64,000 nucleotides of DNA from Candidatus Sumerlaea chitinivorans (GTDB lineage Bacteria > Sumerlaeota > Sumerlaeia > Sumerlaeales > Sumerlaeaceae), in assembly GCA_003290465.1 (NCBI GenBank), contig CP030759.1, positions 3,050,572 to 3,114,571 of the forward strand, in the 5' to 3' direction. Below, piece after piece: positions 46,896 through 56,200 of the stretch. The notes under the pieces are model-generated. The model made no database searches. It was not told the origin of the DNA and worked only from the letters and a program-made list of their open reading frames with translations. Made by a program: the position numbers and the translations under genes. Every line of letters begins with the position of its first letter. The first letter of the stretch is position 1.

Positions 46896-47072
46896 CGCTG
46901 TGCCCTCCGTTTGGACTTGTTGCAGCTACTATTCTTTTCTGTACGAACTGCGCTCAAGTGTTATCTTCATATTGGCAACTCCGATTTACTTAAAAAGAAA
47001 GAAACTACGGAAATCCTTGCGTTGCGGATATCAAAATCGCTGCAATACTTATAAAGCCAACACACAAAGCTT

Positions 47073-48530
47073 ATGGAAGAATTTCTATCCACGATTGGGC
47101 GACTGGTCGCCGTTATATTCCTTCTACTCCTGAACGGTTTCTTTGTCGCGGCGGAATTTGCCATCGTTCGGGTCCGAGGCACCACGGTTGAGAAACTCCT
47201 GAAGCGAGGTTCGCGTCGCGCGAAGATCCTCGACCACCTCGTCAAGCACTTGGATGCTTATCTGAGCGCTTGCCAGCTGGGGGTGACCATTGCCTCCATT
47301 CTGCTTGGTTGGGTGGGCGAGGAAACAATGCGGCGCATCTTCGTGGAACCTGTTTTTCGTGCATTCTCGATTCACAACGAAACAGCGATGCGTTGGACCT
47401 CCTTTTTCTTTGGGACAGGGTTAGTTGTTTATCTCCATGTGGTGGTTGGCGAGTTGGCTCCCAAGAGTCTGGCGATCCGCAAGGCGGAGCCCACGGCGAT
47501 GTGGATTGCCTATCCTCTTTATTTCTTTGATTTGGTTTTTAAGCCCGCGATTGCGCTGCTGAATCGCAGTTCGGACGCGCTCTTGCGGATTTTTGGCATT
47601 CAGCCGGTGTCGGGCGAAGAGATGGTGCACACCTTGGAAGAGCTGCGGATGCTTGTGGCGGCCTCTGAGCGATCGGGAGTCTTACCGACCGAAAAGCACG
47701 ACCTGCTGGAGAACGTGTTTGAGCTATCCTCGCGCACGGTGCGGCAGATCATGGTTCCCCGAACCGAAGTCGCGTTTTTCAACATTCAGAAGCCGCTCGC
47801 TTACAACCTTATGATTGCAGAACAAACGGCCCACAGCCGCTATCCACTCGTGGATGGCGACTTGGATCACGTGCTCGGCATCGTCCACATGAAGGACCTT
47901 TTCTGGCAGATGAAGGACCTTGAGGCAATTGCGGCGGGGCAAGGCGAGCCAGAATATCGCAATCCCATGATCGCCGGAGGCGATCTTGAGGCGAATCCAC
48001 CCGCCTCGGGGGCAGAGTTCTTGAAACATATCGCGCGTGAAACGTTTTTTGTGCCCGAGACCATGCGCATTGATGCCCTCCTGCGCGAGTTTCAGCAACG
48101 GCGCCTTCACATGGCGATTGTGGTCGACGAATATGGTGGGACTGCCGGCCTCGTGACCTTCGAAAACGTGATTGAAGCCATCGTCGGCCAAATTCAGGAT
48201 GAGTTTGATCAGGAAGCCCCACGCATCCGCGAAATTGGAGAACGAGAGTACTTGGTCGATGGAGTCACCTTACTCGATGAAGTGAACGATGCTCTTGGCA
48301 CCTCCTTTACCTCGGAGGAGGTGGATACCATTGGCGGCTTGCTGTTGAATGCGTTGGGCCGCATGCCGAAAGCTGGCGACTCAGTCACAATTGACGGCGT
48401 CGAGCTCATCGTCAGCGAAATGCGCCAGCATCGGATTCACCGAGTACACGTCAAACTGCCGCCTCCCGAAACGCCCGAGACCGACCAAGAGGAGACGCCA
48501 GAGAATGCCGAGGGAAGCGGCGAGGAGTAG
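47073..48530 (+). CDS. CNNM/CBS membrane protein with CorC_HlyC domain
   Basis: Residues about 1-190 form the DUF21/CNNM membrane domain with LLLLNGFFVAAEFAIVRVRGT, LDAYLSACQLGVTIASILLG and VVGELAPKSLAIR. Two CBS motifs follow (about 215-355; QIMVPRTEVAFF, GIVHMKDLF, MAIVVDEYGGTAGLVTFE), then a CorC_HlyC domain (about 370-455; EYLVDGVTLLDEVNDALG, DTIGGLLLNALGRMPKAGD). The acidic tail is disordered. Members are called hemolysin-like or magnesium/cobalt efflux proteins and bind nucleotides on the CBS pair to gate cation transport; hemolysis is not implied. The gene is divergent from the third pilT and appears monocistronic. Confidence 0.9.
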   Translation: MEEFLSTIGRLVAVIFLLLLNGFFVAAEFAIVRVRGTTVEKLLKRGSRRAKILDHLVKHLDAYLSACQLGVTIASILLGWVGEETMRRIFVEPVFRAFSIHNETAMRWTSFFFGTGLVVYLHVVVGELAPKSLAIRKAEPTAMWIAYPLYFFDLVFKPAIALLNRSSDALLRIFGIQPVSGEEMVHTLEELRMLVAASERSGVLPTEKHDLLENVFELSSRTVRQIMVPRTEVAFFNIQKPLAYNLMIAEQTAHSRYPLVDGDLDHVLGIVHMKDLFWQMKDLEAIAAGQGEPEYRNPMIAGGDLEANPPASGAEFLKHIARETFFVPETMRIDALLREFQQRRLHMAIVVDEYGGTAGLVTFENVIEAIVGQIQDEFDQEAPRIREIGEREYLVDGVTLLDEVNDALGTSFTSEEVDTIGGLLLNALGRMPKAGDSVTIDGVELIVSEMRQHRIHRVHVKLPPPETPETDQEETPENAEGSGEE

Positions 48531-48658
48531 GAATTGCCCCAGTACTCGGCAGTCCTCGCCGTGGACTTTCCGGGGAGCTTGGTCCTAACGGCCGCATGCG
48601 TAACTAGGCCACACACCCCTTGCAATGGCGCGCTCAAGTAACGCACGAAATTCACACG

Positions 48659-49753
48659 ATGGAATTCGAATTCAAACAACCTTTGCTTACGCTGAAACCC
48701 GTGGCGGGTCATTTTGATAGCTTAGAATGGCGCGACGGCACGTTGCGCGGGCACGGCTGGCTTTTTGCGCTCGGGAAGCGACCTGAAAGTGCGACCCTTT
48801 TTGTCAACGGGCAAGCGGTGGGTGTGGTTCGTCCCGAGAGCCGGCCGGATGTGGAGGAAGCATGTCGATGGGCTAATGATTCGCAGCCCCTCGGTTTCCG
48901 GTTTGAATTGAGTAACGCAGCGCTTGCTCCTAAACGGGTGGACGTGGTGGCTATTTCCAACAAGCGGCCGATTGGGCGACTCAGCAGCTATGTGCTTCAA
49001 CCTCAAGATCGAGAGTTGCCTCTTCCCCCTTCCGCTTTAGCAGAACGCGTTTCGGGCGTTTCCGGCGAGCACTTCCTTGTTCAAGGCCTGAAGATGTTCA
49101 CGGATCTCACGGACGTGTTTCTCCGCTATGGGATCCCGACCACCGGCCAGCTTCTGGACTGGGGATGTGGTTGCGGTCGGGTAGCCCGGTACTTTCTTTC
49201 GCGATTGCCAGCGTTTCGCCTGACTGGTTGCGACATTGATCCCGAGGCTATTGAGTGGTGTGGCGAGAATCTGCCTGGCGGTGTTTTTCTGAAAGTTAAA
49301 CTTTCGCCCCCTACCCCGTTCGAAGACAACACATTTCAGGTCATACTGGCGTGCTCGGTTCTGACGCATCTCGATCGAGAGGCTCAAGCCGCTTGGTTAG
49401 CCGAAATCCAGCGACTCCTCGCGCCCGGCGGGTATTTCCTTGCTTCCACCAATGCCGAATTCGCTTATCGACTAAAGCACCCGGACGTTCGGCCGACCGG
49501 CTGGCGGAGATGGCTTGAGCGTGTCGTTGGAACCTCTCGCGCGCCGGGGCTCCTGCGGGACATCGACGACTCGATGCCAGATCCCAACATGCGGTGGTTT
49601 GTGCCGGAGACAGTTTATCGGATGGTATTCCAGCCGAAACGTTATACCGTCCAGCTTTGCTCGCGCTATTTACGAGTGGTTGCCTATGTGCCGTGCGGCC
49701 TCGACGGTTTCCAAGACCTGATTGTTTGCCAAAAGCCGAAAACTGGCGTCTGA
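48659..49753 (+). CDS. SAM-dependent methyltransferase with N-terminal beta domain
   Basis: The C-terminal half is a class I SAM methyltransferase: LLDWGCGCGRVARYF is motif I for SAM binding, GCDIDPEAIEWC follows as the acidic motif II, FQVILACSVLTHLDREAQ is motif III and LLAPGGYFLAST motif IV. The N-terminal about 110 residues are predicted beta-rich (WRDGTLRGHGWLFALGKRP, SATLFVNGQAVG) and unlike the usual methyltransferase; they look like a substrate- or partner-binding domain. The residue set resembles glycan or polyketide methyltransferases but the substrate is unknown. Start ATG 48659 has no clear ribosome-binding site; the frame is open upstream to a TTG at 48620. Confidence 0.75.
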   Translation: MEFEFKQPLLTLKPVAGHFDSLEWRDGTLRGHGWLFALGKRPESATLFVNGQAVGVVRPESRPDVEEACRWANDSQPLGFRFELSNAALAPKRVDVVAISNKRPIGRLSSYVLQPQDRELPLPPSALAERVSGVSGEHFLVQGLKMFTDLTDVFLRYGIPTTGQLLDWGCGCGRVARYFLSRLPAFRLTGCDIDPEAIEWCGENLPGGVFLKVKLSPPTPFEDNTFQVILACSVLTHLDREAQAAWLAEIQRLLAPGGYFLASTNAEFAYRLKHPDVRPTGWRRWLERVVGTSRAPGLLRDIDDSMPDPNMRWFVPETVYRMVFQPKRYTVQLCSRYLRVVAYVPCGLDGFQDLIVCQKPKTGV

Positions 49754-49912
49754 GGCACGCGCTGAGGGCTAGCGACCTTCGCAAGTTTTTCGACCGACAA
49801 AAAGCGCCAGCAAGTTAGATAGCGCTTGAAATAATTCGAGCCCTCTAAGCCGGATGCACTCAACAAAGAATTCGTAGATCGAGAGAAATCTGTTGGGAGG
49901 AGAGAGAACTCC

Positions 49913-51037
49913 ATGGGTGTCCGAAAAGCTCAGAAGGTTGCGGTTGGAGTCGCTGCAGTTCATTTGGCATGTCTGGGGCAACCCGCCATGGGAGGGAGTG
50001 TAACGCCCCTGCCGCTGTCCGCAGCGGATCGTCCCGCGACCTCATCGTTTGCGTGGTACGATGCGCGCCTGCTTACGGTGGAGGGGAAGGGCTACAATGA
50101 CACGGAGCAATTCTGGCAACGTCTTCCCGCGCGAGCCAAGGGTAAAGTGCCGCCCGCGGTGTGGGATCTCAGCAAGCACACAGCGGGCATCTGTGTACGG
50201 TTCGTTACCGATTCTACGACTATCGCCGCGGAATGGGATGGAGTCACGGCCCTGAAAATGAACCACATGGCTTTCAGCGGAAGTGCTGGGCTGGATCTTT
50301 ATCGGCGAACGGGGCGGGGTTGGCGATACGTGGCCACGGGTCGGCCTCAGGATCATCGTACCTCTCAGGTGCTCATCTCGAAAGCGCCTGCGGGCTTCTC
50401 GGAGTATCTCCTGCACCTACCGCCATACCATCCCACCACGAGCTTGCGGATTGGCATTGATCCCGCTGCCAAACTGGCCCCCGCTGCCCCTCGTTCCCCA
50501 GAGCGAGCCAAGCCCATTGTGTTTTACGGCACGAGCATTACCCAAGGCGGGTGTGCCTCGCGTGCGGGCATGGGGCATGTGATGATTCTCGGCCGATGGC
50601 TCGATCGTCCAGTGATCAACTTAGGCTTTTCCGGTTCCGGCAAAGGCGAGCCGGAGGTATTGGACCTCGTCAATGAGCTCGACGCCGCGGTCTTTGTTCT
50701 CGAGCCTCTTCCAAATATGACAACCGAGCAGGTGCGCGAGCGTCTCCCGATGTGGGTCGAGAAGCTGCGGACCAACCATCCGCAAACGCCGATTCTGCTC
50801 GTTGAGAACCCCCTGAAATCGCGCCGGGATGAGCAGAATCGTGCACTCCAAAAGGTGTTTGCTGACGCGCGTAAGAAAGGAATCGCGCGTCTTTATTTGC
50901 TTCCAGCGGACAAACAGCTCGCCGGCCGCGAAGAGGGCACAGTGGACGGCGTGCATCCCACGGACTTAGGGTTTGTCCGTATGGCGGAATGCTATGCGCC
51001 GGTACTTCGGCGCCTGCTGTCGCTGAGCGGCGAGTAA
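49913..51037 (+). CDS. Secreted SGNH/GDSL-family hydrolase
   Basis: The 374-residue protein starts with a hydrophobic N-terminus (VAVGVAAVHLACLGQPAMGG) that fits a signal peptide and follows GGAGGAGAG. An N-terminal beta domain (about 45-185) precedes an SGNH hydrolase fold: Ser208 in FYGTSITQGG, Gly in GFSGSGKG, Asn in EPLPNMTTEQV, and Asp345/His348 in VDGVHPTDLGF. Proteins with this layout are esterases acting on acylated polysaccharides, so deacetylation of an extracellular glycan is the best guess. It lies in the direction of the neighbouring secreted protein genes but is not closely linked to them. Confidence 0.8.
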   Translation: MGVRKAQKVAVGVAAVHLACLGQPAMGGSVTPLPLSAADRPATSSFAWYDARLLTVEGKGYNDTEQFWQRLPARAKGKVPPAVWDLSKHTAGICVRFVTDSTTIAAEWDGVTALKMNHMAFSGSAGLDLYRRTGRGWRYVATGRPQDHRTSQVLISKAPAGFSEYLLHLPPYHPTTSLRIGIDPAAKLAPAAPRSPERAKPIVFYGTSITQGGCASRAGMGHVMILGRWLDRPVINLGFSGSGKGEPEVLDLVNELDAAVFVLEPLPNMTTEQVRERLPMWVEKLRTNHPQTPILLVENPLKSRRDEQNRALQKVFADARKKGIARLYLLPADKQLAGREEGTVDGVHPTDLGFVRMAECYAPVLRRLLSLSGE

Positions 51038-51081
51038 GCCGTCCGCAAAACGATTGCAGGGAAGGCGCTTTCGATCCAGGA

Positions 51082-51120
51082 TAAGGGTGCTCTTCGCGCT
51101 CCCTTAGCCCCGATCGGGGC
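51082..51120. terminator. Two hairpins between convergent genes
   Basis: TAAGGG at 51082-51087 pairs with CCCTTA at 51101-51106, with a partial inner stem. Directly after it GCCCC pairs with GGGGC at 51107-51120 around GATC. They lie between the ends of the SGNH hydrolase (51037) and jag (51192) and could end both transcripts, but no T run follows. Confidence 0.45.
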
Positions 51121-51191
51121 GATACTACATTTAGGTGATCGCCGCGGAGTGTCTGCTGCGGCGCTCTATATTTATTGGCGAGTCCACCGGC

Positions 51192-52031
51192 TCACGAGTT
51201 GGGCTGTGAGGGAGAATCCGGCGAGGGGTTCTCACCCCCTGATTCAGAGTCCGCGGTTCCATTCCGCGCTGGTTGGCCCGAGGACTGCTGGAACTCTCGT
51301 CGCCCTTCGTGGGAGCCTCGCGAGCGCGGGTCATTGCGGCGCATCGGCCGCCGACCACGAATCACCCCCTTGGGTGGGGGAGCCCCTTGCTCGGGGGTGA
51401 TTACGACCCGCCGGTTTCCCTCTTCACCCCGGCTAATGGTGTGCACACCGCGGAAGCCCCGTAGGGCCAGATGAATGATTTTGCGATCGCTGGGCGGCAT
51501 GGGTTTGAGCGCGATTTCACGGCCCGTCCGCACCACCCGCTTTGCCGTCCGCCGGGCAAGTTCCTCCAGCTTTGTATAATGCCTTTCTCGGTAGTTTTCG
51601 GAGTCCACAATCAGGGGGACAATTTCCCGCCCCCCTTTCATAACAATGCGGTTGAGGACGTACTGTAAGGCATCGAGGTTCTGCCCATTTTTGCCGATAA
51701 TGAGTGAGCCATCGCCTTTGGAGATGATATTGAGGGTAAGGCCGCGGCGCTTGGTGAGCGCTTCCACGTGCGCCTCAATTCCCATGAGTTCAAGGATCCG
51801 CTCTAAGTGGCGCTTCGCGTGGTCGAGAAGAACGTCCATTTTGATGCGGAAACGCACCGTGACTCCCGGCAAAGGCTCTGCTCCCGGCAAGGTGTCGTCG
51901 TGGGCTTCCTCAAGTTGCTCGATTTCCACGGCATCGGCTGGGACTCCCAACTGACGCATTCCTTCCGCAACTGCTTCTTCGTAAGTGTTTGCTGAAATCG
52001 TTAGGTCTGGAATCTTGAGTTCGTCGTTCAT
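51192..52031 (-). CDS. Jag/KhpB RNA-binding protein (Jag-N, KH, R3H)
   Basis: The 279-residue product has a Jag N-terminal domain (about 8-60; SANTYEEAVAEGMRQLGVP), a KH domain (about 85-160) with GDGSLIIGKNGQNLDALQY as the GxxG RNA-binding loop, and an R3H domain (about 165-225; ELARRTAKRVVRTGR, PSDRKIIHLALRGFRGVHT). The last 60 residues are Arg/Gly/Ser-rich and disordered. KhpB/Jag proteins bind RNA and influence division and envelope genes; they are often coded next to yidC and rnpA, but here neither is present. Start 52031 is the family methionine. Confidence 0.92.
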   Translation of the reverse strand: MNDELKIPDLTISANTYEEAVAEGMRQLGVPADAVEIEQLEEAHDDTLPGAEPLPGVTVRFRIKMDVLLDHAKRHLERILELMGIEAHVEALTKRRGLTLNIISKGDGSLIIGKNGQNLDALQYVLNRIVMKGGREIVPLIVDSENYRERHYTKLEELARRTAKRVVRTGREIALKPMPPSDRKIIHLALRGFRGVHTISRGEEGNRRVVITPEQGAPPPKGVIRGRRPMRRNDPRSRGSHEGRREFQQSSGQPARNGTADSESGGENPSPDSPSQPNS

Positions 52032-52378
52032 GCCTGACTCTCTGACTTCATTCTTAGTGTTCGAGTTTCATCGTTTCACAGTTTGTGTGACGCTTCCTAT
52101 ACGAAACTTTGCCACAAAGTCACATTTTCGTGTTACGAATACCCCGTCTATCCTTTTCAATCTTCAGAAATAAAATGTCCGAACTTGGTTCCCGAAAGAG
52201 CGAAAATTCTGAATCGGGATTCGGAAAGACCCAAGTTGATTGCTTCAGATATCTTGTGCTTTCTTATTTTAACGACCATTGAGTCACGATCCATGCCTTC
52301 CTGACGGTCCTTCGGTATCTTTGGAAACACCCTTGGGAATGCCGGTTTTCGCGGAATAAATAGGCATGCAACTTTCGG
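52032..52378. other. Intergenic region between jag and the ACT-domain gene
   Basis: This 347-base stretch is AT-rich for the window and should hold the promoter of the minus-strand jag gene and the end of the ACT-domain transcript. Short frames on both strands are not protein-like. No hairpin or repeat was seen. Confidence 0.45.
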
Positions 52379-52942
52379 TTAGCTCCCGCCTGCGGCAAGT
52401 TCAATATCGATATTTTCGCGTAACCCCAATTCACCAAGTTCTGCGCGCAACGCCGGGATGTTCACCTCTGCCGGCACATCCACCACCATCTCGACATGAA
52501 AGATAGGCGCGCCGCTAAATGGTGCGTGGCCTGTATGCGTGACAAGCGAGACAATGTTTGCGCGCTTCCGGCAGAGGGTTTTCGAAATGGAATAAACAAT
52601 GCCCGGGTGATCGAGACTTGTGGCCTTCAGCACATAACGCAGCATGGCGGGCGCTACTGCTGCGGGAGCCTCCCGAGTCGGTTTTAGGTAGACACATTGA
52701 CCGGTACGGGCTTCGAAGGCGTCACGCGTCGCTTCCAAATCGGACAGAAGGCTGGGAGGGCCGGCAACAAGGATCAAGCCAGCAAAGTCGCCGCCAAGCT
52801 GTGCCATTCGGCTCTCCACTATGTTTCCCCCATGGTTCAAAAACCATTCTGCTAATTCCTCAACCAAACCCGGGCGGTCCTCGCCGACGCTCGTGACAAG
52901 AACGTAGGCTTGTGAGGCGCTCTTATCTACCGCTTTGTTCAT
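52379..52942 (-). CDS. Protein with two ACT domains, GcvR-like
   Basis: The 187-residue product from ATG 52942 contains two ACT domains in tandem. The first begins AYVLVTSVGEDRPGLVEELAEWF (about residues 12-75) and the second VLKATSLDHPGIVYSIS (about 105-185). There is no catalytic or DNA-binding domain, matching the GcvR/YneC-like group that regulates amino acid metabolism, often by binding glycine or a partner protein. The ligand is unknown. The start fits an AGGA box 7 bases upstream. It lies divergent from the second giant secreted protein gene. Confidence 0.8.
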   Translation of the reverse strand: MNKAVDKSASQAYVLVTSVGEDRPGLVEELAEWFLNHGGNIVESRMAQLGGDFAGLILVAGPPSLLSDLEATRDAFEARTGQCVYLKPTREAPAAVAPAMLRYVLKATSLDHPGIVYSISKTLCRKRANIVSLVTHTGHAPFSGAPIFHVEMVVDVPAEVNIPALRAELGELGLRENIDIELAAGGS

Positions 52943-53241
52943 CGCTATCCTGGCTTTCGTGTGTACTCTACTCTTTTGGTAGTAAGTTTGGCGGATCCCC
53001 CACAAGGATTTTTTGTCCCGAAGATTGCTGCCCGATGGGAGTGAGCGTTCGACAACCCAATTTGGCAGAAAGAACGAGGACGCGATTGGGCAAGTGGCCG
53101 AGAATTCGATGTGCCTTAGAACTGGCTGGGGGCCAAATTTCCCATTCCTCCCAACGGGCCTTACGGTTGCTCTTGCTTTTTGAAACTATGTGCCGATTTA
53201 GGTTGGCGAGGGTAAGCAAACTCTGTGTGGGAGAAGTTGGG

Positions 53242-56200
53242 ATGGGTTGCCGCTTCTTGAGTCAACGTTTCTTGGGCATCGTCGCCGCATTTCTCTTTGC
53301 GATCGGGGCAAGCTGGGCACGGTCCCCCGAATATCGCGTCATGTGGGTGTCGCGCTTTGAGTGGCCGAACGCTGACGAGGCCACGGCCAAAGCCAACATT
53401 GATAACATTATGCAACAGCTTGCCGACAACGGGTTCAATGCGGTGTTGTTTCAGGTGCGCGGGCAGTGCGACGTGCATTACCCCTCCCCATACGAACCGT
53501 GGGCCAGTACTTACGGTTGGACAAATCCCGGGTGGGACCCGTTGGCCTATGCGATCCAAGCTGCCCATGCGCGAGGCTTAGAATTCCACGCTTATATCAA
53601 CACGCACACACTCGCGCAGCAAATCCCCCCTGCAAACACGACTCCCCAACACCCCTACAATCTCCACGGGCCGAACGTCCCTCTGGAGCAGAGCTGGTTA
53701 ATTCGCGACACTTCAGGCGCGACGCTTGTCACCGACAATTACTACTGGATCAGTCCTGGGATTCCCGAGGCGAGCTGGTGGGTGCGCCGCGCCATCATGC
53801 ATGTCGTGGAAAACTACGATGTGGATGGCGTGCACTTTGACCGCATCCGCACGCCGGGCCCGGGTTTTAGCTACGATCCGATAACGGTCGCGCGTTTCAA
53901 TGGCGAGGGCAACCCCGATAACTTGGCGTGGGCGGACTTTATGCGCAGTCAGATAACTCGCGATTTGCGCAACATCTATGGGGAGATCCAGTGGAAGAAG
54001 AAAAAAGTCAAAGTCTCAGCGGCACCCTTTGGCATCGTTTATAAGGATGCGACCACCAGCTACCAAGGTACGGGAACCCAGAGCTACCATCAGTGGTATC
54101 AGGACAGTTGGGGATGGTTGGCCGCGCATGTTATGGATTTTATTGTTCCCCAAATCTATTGGGAAGTGGGGAGTTCTCATCCGTTCGAAGCCCTGCTCAA
54201 CGACTGGCAGCAGCATCGAGCTGGAAGATTCATTGTCGCGGGAAGCACCACAAATGGCGGCACAAAGGCGGCTTCTTCGCTGTTAGCAGAGTATCAGCAG
54301 ACGGTTCTCCAAAATGCCGCGGGGCACTGCATATTCTCGGTCAGCTCCATGGGACCCTACTGGAGCACGTTTGCCACAGGGCCGTACGCGCAGCCAGCGG
54401 CCATCCCCGATATGCCGTGGAAGAGTGCGCCGACGACAGGCAACATCGTCGGGTACGTTCGGGACAAGTTTGGCTATCCCGTTCTCGATGCGCGTGTGAA
54501 GCGAAGCGGTGATTCTTACACTTATCTCTCCGCGTTCGATGGATTTTTTGCAATTCTGGAAGTTCCAACGAGCGTGCCCATAACGCTCACCGCCACAAAA
54601 GCTGGCAAGGGCAGTGCGGTGCTTAACGGTATTCAGGTACAAGCCGGCGAGACGACCGTCGTCACGCTCACTCTGAGTTTTCGTACTGCTTCTCTGAGGT
54701 TTGATAAATCGCAATACACCTTCCAGGAACTGGTTCGCGTCACGTTGGTGGATGATGACCTCTCCGGTGCTGGATCGGTCCCGATTGTTGTGCGCAGTAC
54801 GAGCGAACCTACGGGCGAAACGGTAATGCTTGAAGAGGCGACCACTGCGGGAGTTTTCCAAGGCAGTGTTCTCTTGCGGTCGGTCGGGGCGCCTGTCCGG
54901 AATGGCGTTCTCCGTGTAGCCGCTGGTGACACGATTTCGGCGGAGTACTTCGATCCGGACGATGGCTCCGGAAATCCAACGACTGCAACCGCAACGGCCA
55001 CAGTGGTAGCCCCTCAAGACATTATTCTCGAAAGCCGGCGGGCAGATGGAACACTCACCCCATCGCCAGCCTACCAAGAAGTGCCCACGTCTACGAGCGC
55101 TTGGGCCAACACCACGGCGAAGAGTCTGGCGCCCGGGCTTGTCGCGCCGGGCAGCCGATTTGTTGGCACTGGATCCCTGGGGGCGTACGCGGTTTGGCGT
55201 CCCAATCTCCCGGTTGACGGCTATTACAACGTTTACATCACGCTCGCAAATGCTTCGCGCGGCCCGAACAACTACTCGCCGGGCGCAAGTTTCGAAATGA
55301 CGCAAGAGGGAGATGCTCCCGTTACAGGGACCTTCGACCTCTCCAAGACCAATACTGAGCTCACGGATAAGTGGTACTTGCTTGCCTCAGAGGTGAGCCT
55401 TGGTCGAGGCAATTTGAATTCGTTGACCATAAGGAATAACAACCCGAACTCCGCTTCTAACCAACGCTTCTGCATGGACGCGGTGAAGTTTGTGTTTGTG
55501 CGTGAGCGAGAAGCGAATCTTGGCACCGTGAGGTTCGACGCGCCCGTTTACCGCGGTGACGCACGGCCACGCATCACGCTCGTGGACGATGGTCTTGCGG
55601 GCCAAGGCAATGTGGCTGTAAGCGTCGCGAGCACCACTGAGCAGACCAGCGAAACCATCCTGTTACCTGAAACGGCCCTCGCAGGAGTTTTTGAAGGTTG
55701 GGTGCAGTTAGCGGTGGGTGACCCAAATCCCGGCGATGGTGTGCTTCAGGTGCACGATGGGGACCAGATCACAGTTGCGTATCTGGATGCGGACAACGGA
55801 TCTGGTTCTTCGCAACTCATCACCGCCACGGCGATGGTGGATGCGCGTCCTCCCCACATTTCAGAGGTTACTGTGGAAATGCTCGACCCCATAACGGCGC
55901 GTGTCACCTTCCTCGCGGATGAGCTTAGCTCAGCGGTAGTGGAGTATGGAACAGCCTGCGGCGAGTTTAGCGGATCGGTCTCAAGCGGGGCATCTGCCTA
56001 TTCGCACAATGTGCTCTTATCGCCGTTACTACCGACTACCACGTACTACTTCCGCATCATCGCGAGCGACGAAGTGCAAAACGTGAGTGTGAGTGACAAC
56101 GGCGGCGCCTGTTACTCGTTTCACACGCCCGAACTACCGTTCGGATTAGATGAGCACTTTGATAGTGACCCCGTTGCATGGAACGCCACAGGCCTGTGGC

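Noticed and set aside
52912-53241. Longer N-terminus of the second giant protein
   Set aside because: The additional residues have no conserved character and overlap the ACT-domain gene's promoter; ATG 53242 starts a clear signal peptide.
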